Source: Virgibacillus senegalensis
Lineage (GTDB): Bacteria; Bacillota; Bacilli; Bacillales; Amphibacillaceae
Assembly: GCF_000821245.2 (NCBI RefSeq)
Contig: NZ_LN611425.1
Span: 1,629,234 to 1,693,233 of the forward strand
DNA: 64,000 bases
Direction: 5' to 3'
The notes beneath the pieces are model-generated. The model was not told the origin of the DNA. It saw only the letters and a program-made list of their open reading frames with translations, and searched no databases. Numbering within the stretch: position 1 is the first letter of the stretch; every line of letters begins with the position of its first letter. Both the position numbers and the translations under genes were made by a program. Positions 33,940 through 43,183 of the stretch are shown here, piece after piece.

Positions 33940-34882
33940 TGGAATCATTACTTTGGCGATACTTACGGAGCACTACTTCTGCCAAAGTATGGAGAAATTC
34001 CGGCTTAGCGTTCGGCATTTCCGGGCGATAGTAGTTGGCACCCAATTCGTCACACACAACTTTACATTCATAGTCATTATCATAAAGCACTTCTAAATGA
34101 TTGACGACAAATCCAACCGGTGCATACACAAAAGAACGATATCCTTTTTCATGGTAAAGGTCCCTGGTCAAGTCCTGTACGTCGGGTCCCAGCCAAGGGT
34201 CAGGCGTATTTCCTTCACTTTGCCATCCAAGTTCATACTGCGTAATACCAGTAGCTTCCGAAATCAATTCGGCTGTACGCTTCAGTTGATCTGGATATGG
34301 ATCGCCGTGTTCCAAAATCTTCTCTGGGAGACTATGCGCGGAAACAACCAAAACCGCTTTTTCTTTTTCCTGTTCACTCATTTGACCGTATACTTTCGAT
34401 ATCGCTTTTACCCAGTAATCAATAAAACCAGGCTCGTCATACCAACTCTCGACAGATGTAATCTGCGGTCTGCCATGTTTATCTGCTTCTTTTTGGGCAC
34501 GGTCATTATATGACTTCACACTGAAGGTGGAATAATGAGGAGCTAGCACCAACGAGACCGCTTCTTCAATACCGTCTTCTGCCATTTGCGCAACAGCATC
34601 CTCAATAAACGGTTCAATATGCTTCAATCCAAGATAATGGACAAATTCTACCTCATCCTGCATCTCATTAAGACGATCCTCAATGCCCTGTGCCTGCTGC
34701 TTGGTAATTTCCGCTAGCGGAGAAATACCCCCAATTGCACGATATCTTTCTGTTAAATCCTCAAGCATTTCCGGAGTTGGCTTTCTGCCGTGCCGGATAT
34801 CCGTGTAATAGCGTTCAATATCTTCTTCCTTGTATGGCGTACCGTATGCCATAACGAGTAAACCGATTTTTTTCTTCGCCAC
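33932..34882 (-). CDS. hemH: Coproporphyrin ferrochelatase HemH
   Basis: A 316-residue soluble ferrochelatase that inserts iron into coproporphyrin III. The catalytic His lies in [19 protein letters not shown] near residue 182 and the catalytic Glu in [17 protein letters not shown] near 263, both intact. [19 protein letters not shown] at the N-terminus and [20 protein letters not shown] near the end are close to the B. subtilis enzyme (310 residues). The start is a GTG with AGAGGTGTTGG upstream. It lies 50 bases after hemE and overlaps hemY. Confidence 0.95.
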   Translation of the reverse strand: MAKKKIGLLVMAYGTPYKEEDIERYYTDIRHGRKPTPEMLEDLTERYRAIGGISPLAEITKQQAQGIEDRLNEMQDEVEFVHYLGLKHIEPFIEDAVAQMAEDGIEEAVSLVLAPHYSTFSVKSYNDRAQKEADKHGRPQITSVESWYDEPGFIDYWVKAISKVYGQMSEQEKEKAVLVVSAHSLPEKILEHGDPYPDQLKRTAELISEATGITQYELGWQSEGNTPDPWLGPDVQDLTRDLYHEKGYRSFVYAPVGFVVNHLEVLYDNDYECKVVCDELGANYYRPEMPNAKPEFLHTLAEVVLRKYRQSNDSNE

Positions 34883-34932
34883 TTTCCAACACCTCTTTGC
34901 TTTTATCTCTTATTTCTTCCTCTTATCTGACG

Positions 34933-35970
34933 TCACTTGCGGCGCGAATAGTCGTGGATGAAATCTGTCAATCTTTTCAAAGTAGCCGGTTCGATTTCTG
35001 GTGTTACACCATGACCTAGATTAAACACAAAGCCTGGCTGTCCTTCTGCTTCATCCAAAATCGCCTGGGCTCTCAATTCCGTAGCCTTCCAACCCGAAAC
35101 AAGCAAGGCAGGATCAAGGTTTCCTTGCAACGTTTTGGTGATTCCCATTTCACGTGCTTCCGTTATCGATGTCCGCCAATCCAGACCAAGAACATCAACA
35201 GGCAGGTCATTCCATTCCAAAATCAAATGGCGTGCGCCGACTCCAAACAGAATCAGTGGTACACCTTCTCCGCGCAACTCGGAAAAAATCCGCTGCATCA
35301 CAGGCTTGATGTACTCCCGATAATCAGCCGCATGCAAGGCACCCACCCATGAGTCAAAAATCTGAAACGCTTTTGCTCCTGCCTGGATTTGCGCCTTAGC
35401 ATACGTGATTGTCATGTCCGCCAGCTTATCCATCAACGCAAACCAGGCTGCCGGATCACTGTACATCATTGCTTTCGTTTTATGATAATTCTTGGATGGT
35501 CCGCCTTCAATCATGTAACTTGCCAGCGTAAATGGTGCACCGCTGAATCCGATCAAAGGTACGTCCAGCTGTTCTTCTGCAAGAAGACGAATCGTTTCCA
35601 GTACATAGGGAACATCTGAAACAGGGTCAATCGTACCCAGTTTTTCGACATCACTCTTAGATCGGATCGGCTTGTCGATGACCGGCCCGATTCCGGATTT
35701 GATTTCCACATCCACCCCAATAGCCGGCAGCGGCGACATAATATCTTTGTATAGAATCGCAGCGTCGACTCCATAATGCTCAACAGGAAGCCTTGTCACA
35801 TAAGCACAGAGCTCCGGCTGGTGTGTAATCTCGAACAAGGAGTATTTTTCCTTTAGCTTCCTGTATTCTTTTTGAGACCGACCCGCCTGACGCATGTACC
35901 ATACAGGTGTATAATTGGTCGGTTCCCCCCTGAATGCTTTCAGTATTGTATCGTTGATTTTTCTTGCCAT
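34933..35970 (-). CDS. hemE: Uroporphyrinogen decarboxylase
   Basis: A 345-residue enzyme that removes four carboxyl groups from uroporphyrinogen III to give coproporphyrinogen III. The family signature [16 protein letters not shown] lies near residue 20, [16 protein letters not shown] with the catalytic Asp near 75, and [13 protein letters not shown] near 320. The start at 35970 follows AAAGGGTG; the frame continues three codons to a GTG. First gene of the hemEHY operon, which delivers coproporphyrin-dependent heme. Confidence 0.95.
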   Translation of the reverse strand: MARKINDTILKAFRGEPTNYTPVWYMRQAGRSQKEYRKLKEKYSLFEITHQPELCAYVTRLPVEHYGVDAAILYKDIMSPLPAIGVDVEIKSGIGPVIDKPIRSKSDVEKLGTIDPVSDVPYVLETIRLLAEEQLDVPLIGFSGAPFTLASYMIEGGPSKNYHKTKAMMYSDPAAWFALMDKLADMTITYAKAQIQAGAKAFQIFDSWVGALHAADYREYIKPVMQRIFSELRGEGVPLILFGVGARHLILEWNDLPVDVLGLDWRTSITEAREMGITKTLQGNLDPALLVSGWKATELRAQAILDEAEGQPGFVFNLGHGVTPEIEPATLKRLTDFIHDYSRRK

Positions 35971-36029
35971 CCGTTTCACCCTTTATCTCTAATCCATTCC
36001 ATAATCACTATACCGATTAATAAAATTGA

Positions 36030-36059
36030 TGTATAGCAATTGGCCTTATTTGTCACCAA
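36030..36059 (-). promoter_or_regulatory. Candidate promoter of hemEHY
   Basis: On the minus strand TTGGTG and TATACA are 18 bases apart with an extended TG before the -10. The hemE start lies about 60 bases downstream. Confidence 0.5.
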
Positions 36060-36083
36060 TTTGTGCGTTGTTGCACAATTGGT
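36055..36083. promoter_or_regulatory. Inverted repeat overlapping the hemE -35
   Basis: ACCAATTTGTGC and GCACAATTGGT form an 11-pair repeat with one extra base and a six-base spacer. It overlaps the -35 of the hemE promoter, a typical place for a repressor. The binding protein is not known. Confidence 0.45.
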
Positions 36084-36321
36084 CGATTGAGCTCGGTTCT
36101 ATTACTCAAAAGATAGGAAAGACGACTATCCTTTTCGTGCACTTTCCTACCCTTTCTATGCAAATTGGCGATGCTAACAGGTTACTGGAATACCTCCGTT
36201 TTGTGCGGGGAGTTAGGGAGTTTTCTAATGAGCTCCACCTCCGCCAGGTCTCCCCCCCAATGATGCGGAATTGTTACATCAAACCAAGGAAAATAGTAAC
36301 AAAATACCAACAGATTCTCCA

Positions 36322-38484
36322 TTAAAAATCAAGTTTAAATTGCGCCTTGTTGGACGGTTTTCCTTTCTGTCCCGTTAACGGGTCAACAGGTCTGACGTAA
36401 TAAGAAGCACTATCAAATAAACTAATACGGTTAATTTGATAGGAGCCATTTCCTTCCACTTCCCCAATTTTTTGTTCCTTGCCTTCTTTGACTCGATAGA
36501 TATAATAGATGACTCGATTATCATCAGCAGCCGTCCAAGTCAGTTTGCCGCGTATCAAAGACAAGCCGCCAAGCTTGTAGTTAGCCGATAAATCTGCAAC
36601 CTCCGGCAATTTGACGGGTTCCTCAACATCTTTGACATTCTCTGGTTTTTCAAACGCCTCTGCCAATTTATACTGCTTATCGAGGTCAGTCAGAATAGCT
36701 TTTGTTAACCTTGTCGGGACTTCACTTCCGGTCGTCAAATAATGATCTTTATCCGCTTGATCGTAACCAATCCATAGTGCACTGGTATATTCAGGCGTGA
36801 AGCCGGCAAACCAAGTATCCTTGTTTTTTCCTTCAACAGATGGATGCTGGGTGGAACCGGTTTTTCCCGCCAAAGCGCCCTTATAAGCGCCGGCTTTTCC
36901 CGTTCCACCCTCTACGACAGCTTCTAGCATCCGCACCATGCTCCATGCTGTTTGACGCGAAAACACTTCTATGTTTTCCGCTTCCGGTCGTTCCAGTTGC
37001 TTCCCATTGCGATCATATATCTGGCTGATTGCCGACGCTGTAGCCATTTTTCCGCCATTTGGAAAGCTGCCATACGCTTGGGCTAGCTGCAATGGCGTAA
37101 CGCCTTGCTCAAGTCCTCCAAGTGCAATGGCCAGGCCATTATCAGGTAAAGAAATCTTCATCTTATTTAAATATTCTTTTGCATAGGATACACCGATCTC
37201 GTTCAGTAACCAGACTGCGGGCGCATTTTTCGACTGCTGTAATGCTTCATACATGGTTACTTCACCCTGATAATTCCCGTCATAATTTCGGGCAGTATAC
37301 TCCCCATAACTCCGTTCTTCGTCATTCAGCAGGGAATAAGGATCATAGTCGTCCTGCATCATGGCTGGGCCATATACAGCGAGAGGTTTCATCGTAGATC
37401 CTGGTTGTTTATTCACCATCGCACGATTCAGACCGCCAATTTGATAATCACGTCCTCCGATTGCCGCAGCAATTTCCCCGGATTGATGATCTAATAATAC
37501 AAAGGAACCGTCTACACCGGATGCTGATCCGGAAAAATACTGATCATCTTGAAAATGCTCGTAAGCAGTGCGCTGGGCATACTCGTCAATATTGACGACA
37601 AGACGGTATCCACCACGCTTCAATTCCGGCAGTGTAAGCTGGTACTTTTCTGCCGCCTCTTTGATTGCCAAATCCATGTAGGAGTCATTCCAAGGGGTAT
37701 CCTCCTCTTGCTTCTGGTTTATCCCCAATGTTTTTCCCTGCAACTGAAGCATTTCTTCGGTTTCCAGCATATCCAGCTGATTCATTTGCTGTAACACCAA
37801 ATCGCGGCGTTCCTTTGCTTTTTCTTCATCTACAAGGGGGGAATAGGTATTAGGTGCCTTCGACAGTGCCGCAAGCATCGCACCTTCCGTCACCGTCAGT
37901 TCACCCACCTGTTTACTGAAATAAAATTCCGCTGCCGTCTCTATCCCATATATTCCATGGGCAAAATAGATTTCATTCAAATAATATTCAAGTATTTTCT
38001 TTTTGCTGAAATTGCGTTCCAAATAAATGGCAGCCATGACCTCTTTGGTTTTTCGCATCCATGTCTTCTCATTATGCAAGAACAAGTTCTTCGCCAGCTG
38101 CTGTGTAATGGTACTGCCGCCTTCTGCTTTTTCCATGGTAATGATATCGCGAAAGACCGCTCGGGTCACAGACTTGAAATCTACTCCGGCATGGTCATAA
38201 AACCGGTTGTCTTCTATAGCAAGAAACGCGTTCTCCACATGGTCGGGAATTTGTTTAATCGTGACCGGACGGCGATACTCCTCATAAATTTCACCGATTC
38301 TTTCTCCTTCTTTTGTTTCCACAATCGTTGCTGCCGGCAGAACCAAATCTTCATCATCGACAACAAACCTGCCACCGAACAAAATGGTCAAATAACCGAT
38401 CAGGCCCAGTAAAAAGACCGCCCCCACAATAAGCAGCGGCCATTTCAACCGTTTAATCCATTGCAAAATAGTATCTATATTCAT
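36322..38484 (-). CDS. pbpF: Class A penicillin-binding protein, PbpF type
   Basis: A 720-residue bifunctional peptidoglycan synthase. The ATG at 38484 has an AAAGGTGG ribosome site; the open frame runs 57 codons further but without support. One membrane helix (about residues 15-37) precedes the transglycosylase domain with AIEDNRFYDHAGVD near 90 and EGGSTITQQLAKNL near 120. The transpeptidase has the active Ser in QPGSTMKP near 370, SKNAPAV near 430 and KTGST near 545. The last 70 residues resemble a fibronectin type III module. In B. subtilis pbpF (PBP2C, 714) is next to hemEHY and is expressed during sporulation and germination. Confidence 0.9.
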   Translation of the reverse strand: MNIDTILQWIKRLKWPLLIVGAVFLLGLIGYLTILFGGRFVVDDEDLVLPAATIVETKEGERIGEIYEEYRRPVTIKQIPDHVENAFLAIEDNRFYDHAGVDFKSVTRAVFRDIITMEKAEGGSTITQQLAKNLFLHNEKTWMRKTKEVMAAIYLERNFSKKKILEYYLNEIYFAHGIYGIETAAEFYFSKQVGELTVTEGAMLAALSKAPNTYSPLVDEEKAKERRDLVLQQMNQLDMLETEEMLQLQGKTLGINQKQEEDTPWNDSYMDLAIKEAAEKYQLTLPELKRGGYRLVVNIDEYAQRTAYEHFQDDQYFSGSASGVDGSFVLLDHQSGEIAAAIGGRDYQIGGLNRAMVNKQPGSTMKPLAVYGPAMMQDDYDPYSLLNDEERSYGEYTARNYDGNYQGEVTMYEALQQSKNAPAVWLLNEIGVSYAKEYLNKMKISLPDNGLAIALGGLEQGVTPLQLAQAYGSFPNGGKMATASAISQIYDRNGKQLERPEAENIEVFSRQTAWSMVRMLEAVVEGGTGKAGAYKGALAGKTGSTQHPSVEGKNKDTWFAGFTPEYTSALWIGYDQADKDHYLTTGSEVPTRLTKAILTDLDKQYKLAEAFEKPENVKDVEEPVKLPEVADLSANYKLGGLSLIRGKLTWTAADDNRVIYYIYRVKEGKEQKIGEVEGNGSYQINRISLFDSASYYVRPVDPLTGQKGKPSNKAQFKLDF

Positions 38485-38836
38485 CTTTGCCACCTTTATC
38501 TTTTGTCCCTGTATCTTTTGGGTATTTCTAAGAAAAGCCATTCCTCTCATTATACGACAGAAGGATGCCTCAATAAATAGGAATGTTTGTACAGCCAGTT
38601 TCATAGACTCCGGCAAGGTGTCCAAAAGCCATGTGAGAGCTTTAATTGTTCTCAAGGGCGAATCATCCGATTCAACCGTTCTAAAAACATAAGGCTTTCA
38701 TTTGGCGGGATTATTGATAGAAAGTTGCACGGATTGAAGCTCCTTTGCTAAGCTGGAAGTGTATAATAGGCATGTGACAAACCTTAAATGGGTATATAAA
38801 AGAATACCAATCATTTGCAAAAGGCAGGCGAGGAAA
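38485..38836. other. Divergent intergenic region between pbpF and hmoB
   Basis: A TATAAT at 38761-38766 lies 70 bases before hmoB but without a clear -35. I see no other structure in this stretch. Confidence 0.35.
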
Positions 38837-39334
38837 ATGAAAGCGTATATTACGAACGGAACCTATGATTTTCTTAAAAAAATCCAAGCAGATCATCCTG
38901 ACATTTCCATATACCTCATGCAGGCTGACGATACGACCCTGGCTTATTACGAAGGCAAAAAAACTGATGTGTTCGAACAAGCAAGAAACTATGAAAGTTT
39001 TGTTGCTGATGGAGAACTACAGCAACACGGTTTTGTCGTTATGAACAATATTCCCGTCACTTATGAAGGAAAACCGATCTTCGAAGACCAGTTTAAAAGA
39101 CGCGCAGGGTCTATGAATGAAATTCCGGGATTTCAGGCGTTACGTGTCTTGCGGCCGCTACAGGGAAACAAATATGTAGTGTTGGTTCAATGGGATTCCA
39201 TGCAAAGCTATCGAAACTGGAAAGATTCTGATGCCTTCAAGGCTGCGCATTCCTCCTCCAAGACGAAAAAGCGACCGCCTTATCATGCCGGTCCCTCCTA
39301 TACGACAGAAGCAAACATAATTGAACCTGAATAA
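38837..39334 (+). CDS. hmoB: Heme-degrading monooxygenase HmoB
   Basis: A 165-residue protein in which the C-terminal part (from about 65) is an antibiotic-biosynthesis-monooxygenase (ABM) fold: RVLRPLQGNKYVVLVQWDSM followed by YRNWKDSDAFKAAH, where the His near residue 136 is the proximal heme ligand in IsdG/HmoB proteins. The N-terminal part is the extra domain seen in HmoB (YhgC), with the start TNGTYDFLKKIQADHP. The ATG at 38837 follows GCGAGGAAA; an upstream ATG adds 26 unlikely residues. It opens the heme ring and frees iron. Placed beside hemEHY-pbpF as in B. subtilis. Confidence 0.88.
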   Translation: MKAYITNGTYDFLKKIQADHPDISIYLMQADDTTLAYYEGKKTDVFEQARNYESFVADGELQQHGFVVMNNIPVTYEGKPIFEDQFKRRAGSMNEIPGFQALRVLRPLQGNKYVVLVQWDSMQSYRNWKDSDAFKAAHSSSKTKKRPPYHAGPSYTTEANIIEPE

Positions 39335-39358
39335 TTAGCGGGGAGTTATAGAAGACTT

Positions 39359-39398
39359 GCCAAAAGGGAAATCGCTCGAGGATTCCCCTTTTCTTTTT
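39359..39398 (+). terminator. Terminator of hmoB
   Basis: AAAAGGG-AATC pairs with GATT-CCCTTTT, followed by CTTTTTT. Confidence 0.7.
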
Positions 39399-39410
39399 TG
39401 ATGACATAAA

Positions 39411-39447
39411 AAAAACAGGCTGTCGATTGAATCGACAGCCTGTTTTT
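39411..39447 (-). terminator. Terminator of the bdbC/thioredoxin-like operon
   Basis: A 15-base stem, AACAGGCTGTCGATT with its complement, with runs of A and T on the sides, placed at the convergent 3' ends. Confidence 0.85.
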
Positions 39448-39938
39448 CATTGTTCCTGTTCTTCCCCATCTAAAACGTTATCCTGAAAAAAGGAATCCCA
39501 TGTTGTCACAGATTGCTCCCCGCTGATTCGTGCTGTTTCTTCTCCGTTTTCAAAGTGAATTACCGTCGGAGTTCCTTCAATATTATAAGTTTTCCATGGT
39601 TGCTGAAACTCTAAAATATTCAACTTTTTCAAATCGATTCCATATTCCTTTGTCATCGGAACAATCACCGGGGTGGTATTCTGACAGTGGACACATTCCG
39701 GACTGTAAAAATAAACAGTGACGTCTTCCTCGTTATCCAGCTTTTCTTCCAGTTCATCAGGAAGGATCTGATTCTGGTATAAATCATCATCCAGCTGGTC
39801 TATGGTCGACTGGCGAAGATCCTTTTTTCCATAAGGATTGTCTGCCATTTTTTGGTTGTTTTGATAGCTGACAATAAAAATCAATGCACCGATGAGTATT
39901 ACAATAACCCCTAGGATAATCCACATTTTTTTATTCAA
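39447..39938 (-). CDS. Membrane-anchored thioredoxin-like thiol-disulfide oxidoreductase
   Basis: A 163-residue protein with one N-terminal membrane helix (about 4-24) and an extracytoplasmic thioredoxin fold. The redox motif is CVHC in YFYSPECVHCQNTTP near residue 80, and the cis-Pro is in YNIEGTPTVIHF. It starts at a TTG (39938) that overlaps the bdbC stop (TTGA) and has AAAGGAGAGG as ribosome site. As the partner of a DsbB-type protein it should make or isomerise disulfides outside the membrane, like BdbD or BdbA. A C-terminal Glu-rich tail (DGEEQEQ) is present. Confidence 0.85.
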   Translation of the reverse strand: MNKKMWIILGVIVILIGALIFIVSYQNNQKMADNPYGKKDLRQSTIDQLDDDLYQNQILPDELEEKLDNEEDVTVYFYSPECVHCQNTTPVIVPMTKEYGIDLKKLNILEFQQPWKTYNIEGTPTVIHFENGEETARISGEQSVTTWDSFFQDNVLDGEEQEQ

Positions 39939-40372
39939 TCGTTACCTCTCCTTTGTTGCAAAAGCAAAGTAATATGTAAAACAAAAATGACGATGAAGGC
40001 CGTCAAGGCTAAAAACGGAATGGTAATAAAACCAAAGTAATTTACATACTGGCCATTACATGGAACTAATCCGCAAGCTTCTCCTGCTTCATGAAGTGAC
40101 GGGAGTTTTTGGATTAAGTAATGGTAAGTCGAAACACAAATGCCGATTCCACTCAAAATCAAGCCCGGCAAGCCAAGTCGAATGTCTTTTTTTACAGCTG
40201 CATAGCCATAAATAACGACAAGTGGATACATTAAAATTCGTTGATACCAACATAACTCACAGGGTTCGTATCCCATGAATTCGGAAAAAAACAGACTTCC
40301 AAGCATTGCAGCTAAAGCTTGTCCCCATATGATCAACAGAATGTTTTCCTTTGTTTGTTGATTGACTGCCAT
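39935..40372 (-). CDS. bdbC: DsbB-type disulfide bond formation protein BdbC
   Basis: A 145-residue four-helix membrane protein that passes electrons from the thiol oxidoreductase to quinone. The first cysteine pair is CELC in YEPCELCWYQRILMYPL near residue 40, and the second pair lies in EACGLVPCNGQYVNYFG near 105, the pattern of BdbC/BdbB. The ATG at 40372 follows GAGGTG; eight more codons are open upstream. It shares four bases with the thioredoxin-like gene, so the two make a redox pair. In B. subtilis BdbC/D is needed for ComGC and other secreted proteins, which may tie it to comK-driven competence here. Confidence 0.88.
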   Translation of the reverse strand: MAVNQQTKENILLIIWGQALAAMLGSLFFSEFMGYEPCELCWYQRILMYPLVVIYGYAAVKKDIRLGLPGLILSGIGICVSTYHYLIQKLPSLHEAGEACGLVPCNGQYVNYFGFITIPFLALTAFIVIFVLHITLLLQQRRGND

Positions 40373-40500
40373 TAAAAACACCTCTTCCAAACGCATACAA
40401 AAACATTATACTAGCGAAATACATAAAAACAAAGGGGAAACATTTAGAAAACGCTGAGACCTACCCCTCTCTGATTTCATCTGGATACTATCATCCAACC

Positions 40501-40533
40501 AAAAGTCCCTTTCCGACATGGAAGGGACTTTTC
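40501..40533 (-). terminator. Terminator of liaFSR
   Basis: AAAAGTCCCTT and AAGGGACTTTT form a stem just after the liaR stop codon. Confidence 0.8.
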
Positions 40534-40535
40534 GA

Positions 40536-41168
40536 TTACTTTTGGAAAAGACCGTTTTTATGTGCATAGACAGCAGCCTGAGTCCGATCGTGGACTTCAA
40601 GCTTACTTAAAATATTGCTGACATGTGTTTTCACCGTCTTAATTCCAATATAGAGTTGTTCGCTTATTTCCTGATTGGTCAGACCGTCGCCAATACACAT
40701 TAAAACTTCCAGTTCCCGCTCGGTCAATTGCTCATGGGGCTTTGCTTCGGAAGGGCGGAAGCTGGTCATCATTTTGCTGGCTACCTTCGGCTCTATCACA
40801 GGTTCCCCATCTGCAGCTTTCTTGATGGCAGCTGCTATCTCATCTGCACTGGACGTTTTGAGCATATAGCTGTATGCCCCTGCCTCCAATGCCGGAAATA
40901 CTTGTTCATCGTCATAATAGCTTGTAAGGATGATCACTTTACAACTTGGATTGGAACCCATGATTTCCCGGGTTGCTTCGATTCCGGTGCCGTTCTCCAT
41001 AATCAGGTCCATAAGCACCACATCCGGATCCGTTTCCCGCACAACTTTTGCACCCTGCATGCCATTAGATGCTTCCCCGACTATTTCAAGTCCCGGCTCT
41101 GTTTTTAAATAGGCGATTACGCCTTTTCGGACAATTTCATGGTCATCTACCACAACAACTTTAATCAT
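40536..41168 (-). CDS. liaR: Response regulator LiaR
   Basis: A 210-residue NarL/FixJ-type regulator. The receiver domain has VVVDDHE at residue 5, the phosphorylated Asp in VVLMDLIMENGTG near 54, a conserved Thr/Ser in VIILTSYYDD and Lys in YMLKTSSADE. The C-terminal LuxR helix-turn-helix is LTERELEVLMCIGDGLTNQE and KTVKTHVSNILSKL. The start at 41168 follows GGGAGCGG; a frame to 41201 overlaps liaS without a ribosome site. Third gene of liaF-liaS-liaR, a cell-envelope stress system that answers lipid II-binding antibiotics. Confidence 0.92.
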   Translation of the reverse strand: MIKVVVVDDHEIVRKGVIAYLKTEPGLEIVGEASNGMQGAKVVRETDPDVVLMDLIMENGTGIEATREIMGSNPSCKVIILTSYYDDEQVFPALEAGAYSYMLKTSSADEIAAAIKKAADGEPVIEPKVASKMMTSFRPSEAKPHEQLTERELEVLMCIGDGLTNQEISEQLYIGIKTVKTHVSNILSKLEVHDRTQAAVYAHKNGLFQK

Positions 41169-41197
41169 GCTTGCCGCTCCCTTTCCCTCTGTTTCAC

Positions 41198-42235
41198 TCA
41201 TAACGGTATTCTAATATCAATATGTGTTCCCGTACCGACTTGCGAACGGATCGAAAACGTTCCGCCAATTTCCTCACAGCGTTCTTTCATTGTTTTCAAT
41301 CCGTACGAAGTTTTTTTACGCTTATCCGTTGTGACGTCAAACCCGTTCCCATTGTCAGCTATATGTAAAAATAACTCGTTATGTCTCTCGACGATTTCGA
41401 GCGTTACTTCTGTTGCATCGGCATGCCGTAATGTGTTTGACAACGATTCCTGTACAATACGGAACAAATGCTCTTCAGCAGTAGCCGACAGGGCTTCGAC
41501 TTCCTCCACTTTAAGCTGAAAGTTGATTTGGCATTTTTGCCTTAATTCTGCTACCAGCTCCTGAACCCCTTTTTTCAATGGCTGACCAGACAAATCCACC
41601 GGCCTTAAATGGAGCAATAAAGCCCGCATTTCTGTTTGGGCTTTCAGCGCTGTCTCCGATATTTCTTCCAATTGTACCTTCGCCTGTGCCGGATCACGGT
41701 CGAACAGCCGTAAAGAAGCCTGGGACATCATGGTCAAAGCGAACAGCTGTTGGCTGACGGCATCATGCAAATCACGTGCCAAGCGCTGACGTTCTTCAAT
41801 AGTGGCAGCCTTATGAGCGGATTTGGCATACTCTGACCGTTCATCGGCCATCCTTTTCAGCGATTTCACTTGATTTTGCAGTTTTTCACCGAGTTCATTC
41901 AATTCCTCTCCGATGCGTGCAATCTCGTCCTCTTCACTGAAATAGACACGAGAAGTATAGTTGCCGCGTGATAATTGGGCGATCAAAACCGACAAATAAT
42001 CCATCCGATCCTTCATATCGCCGCTTGACCTAAACCCGACATAAATAGAGATGAACACACCCAATGTTATGTATAGCAAAATAGTAATGAAAATGCTGGT
42101 GACATGAAGCCATTCCGGCTGGAATAGTACCAATATCGATAACAGGATGGCCAGCAGGGTGATCGTCGTTAAAAACAGACCATATAACAGTGAACGGATA
42201 TACGTGTAACGGATGGTATTCAAGTGCTTTAACAT
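41198..42235 (-). CDS. liaS: Sensor histidine kinase LiaS
   Basis: A 345-residue intramembrane-sensing kinase. Two helices (about 14-34 and 43-68) enclose only a short loop, so it has no real extracellular sensor domain. HAMP (about 70-120) precedes the HisKA_3 region RLARDLHDAVSQQLFALTMM with the phosphorylated His near 155, and the ATPase has LSNTLRHADAT and DNGNGFD near 285. The shape is that of LiaS/VraS. LiaS starts 12 bases after liaF and liaR follows, so the three are one operon. Confidence 0.93.
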   Translation of the reverse strand: MLKHLNTIRYTYIRSLLYGLFLTTITLLAILLSILVLFQPEWLHVTSIFITILLYITLGVFISIYVGFRSSGDMKDRMDYLSVLIAQLSRGNYTSRVYFSEEDEIARIGEELNELGEKLQNQVKSLKRMADERSEYAKSAHKAATIEERQRLARDLHDAVSQQLFALTMMSQASLRLFDRDPAQAKVQLEEISETALKAQTEMRALLLHLRPVDLSGQPLKKGVQELVAELRQKCQINFQLKVEEVEALSATAEEHLFRIVQESLSNTLRHADATEVTLEIVERHNELFLHIADNGNGFDVTTDKRKKTSYGLKTMKERCEEIGGTFSIRSQVGTGTHIDIRIPL

Positions 42236-42247
42236 ATCCTGTCCCCC

Positions 42248-43021
42248 CTAAACCCTGTCAACCCGGATAGATCCTGCCTTCATGCTCAAAAATATATCAA
42301 GCTTTCTCGTTGCCTGTTTATAATTAGGCGTTTCATAGAAAATCTCCCGATTCATTCCTTCCGCATTCATGCCGAACACATTGATTTCACCTGCTTTTAC
42401 CTGAGCTTCAATCGACAACTCGACATTTTCCGGCATTAACACACGGATGTCGCCTGCCCATCCCTGGATACTGATGGGAATTTCCTCGTCCGGGATGAAC
42501 GCTTTCGTAAAGTCAATATGGTAATCCCCGACTGCATTCCACAAATCCATCGGTTCCACCCGCCAGTTCGGTTCGCTGAAGTTATGCTCTCCAACGGCAA
42601 GCCGCTGTTTTTTGGGAAATTTCCTATTTCCCCTAAGATCATCGGTGTCAAAGATAAACTGAAATTTGCGCCTTCGTTTTCTTTTGGTCGAATTTCCAAA
42701 AATACTGAACCCTAAGTACACAAGAAGCAGCGGCCACAATTTATAAACGTCTGTGAAGGAAAAAAATAGTACCCCAAAACGGTCAAGCAGAAGCAGTCCG
42801 CCAAATATCACCAGGAAGGAGCCTAAAGTAATACCGCTCTTATATTTGATACCGTCCCATGTCCATTTTATTCCAAGTACGACAAAAAAAGCAGGATAAA
42901 AATATAACCAAGCTTCCTTTATATCCCAGGAGATGATGCCAATATTCGCTAACACGAGTGCGGTCCCGAAAAATATGATGCCAATCGCTGCAACACTTCG
43001 CATAATTTGGTTGTTTTTCAT
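42248..43021 (-). CDS. liaF: LiaF membrane inhibitor of LiaS
   Basis: A 257-residue protein with four N-terminal helices (residues about 8-105) in hairpin pairs and a C-terminal soluble beta-helix (DUF2154/LiaF C-terminal domain), including HNFSEPNWRVEPMDLWNAVG and IQGWAGDIRVLMPENVELSI. It is the negative regulator of LiaSR and keeps the kinase silent without stress. The ATG at 43021 follows GAGGAGAG. First gene of the operon; the effector genes liaI and liaH are not next to it, unlike B. subtilis. Confidence 0.9.
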   Translation of the reverse strand: MKNNQIMRSVAAIGIIFFGTALVLANIGIISWDIKEAWLYFYPAFFVVLGIKWTWDGIKYKSGITLGSFLVIFGGLLLLDRFGVLFFSFTDVYKLWPLLLVYLGFSIFGNSTKRKRRRKFQFIFDTDDLRGNRKFPKKQRLAVGEHNFSEPNWRVEPMDLWNAVGDYHIDFTKAFIPDEEIPISIQGWAGDIRVLMPENVELSIEAQVKAGEINVFGMNAEGMNREIFYETPNYKQATRKLDIFLSMKAGSIRVDRV

Positions 43022-43139
43022 GTCAATTCTCTCCTCATCCACATTATATTCGGGCCGAACAGTCAAATCCCTGCTTCATCTTTTATAATCGAAACAAAAC
43101 TTACTGCCGTCTTGTTGCCTTTTCTACATTATAAAAAAA

Positions 43140-43172
43140 ATCCCGCCGGGCTTGAACGACCGGCGGAAGGGG
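43140..43172 (-). terminator. Terminator-like hairpin after the PAP2 gene
   Basis: CCGCCGG and CCGGCGG are separated by GCTTGAACGA, with a T-run on the minus strand after the stem. Confidence 0.7.
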
Positions 43173-43183
43173 ATTGTCTCCGT

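Larger units (their letters stand above)
35971..36321. other. Intergenic region upstream of hemE
   Basis: It carries the hemE promoter (36030-36059) and the inverted repeat at 36055-36083. The rest (36085-36320) has no ribosome-site-bearing frame and no clear terminator for pbpF or RNA structure. Confidence 0.4.

Noticed and set aside
36026-36325. 99-codon plus-strand frame between hemE and pbpF
   Set aside because: No ribosome site or family resemblance, and it overlaps the hemE promoter and the end of pbpF.
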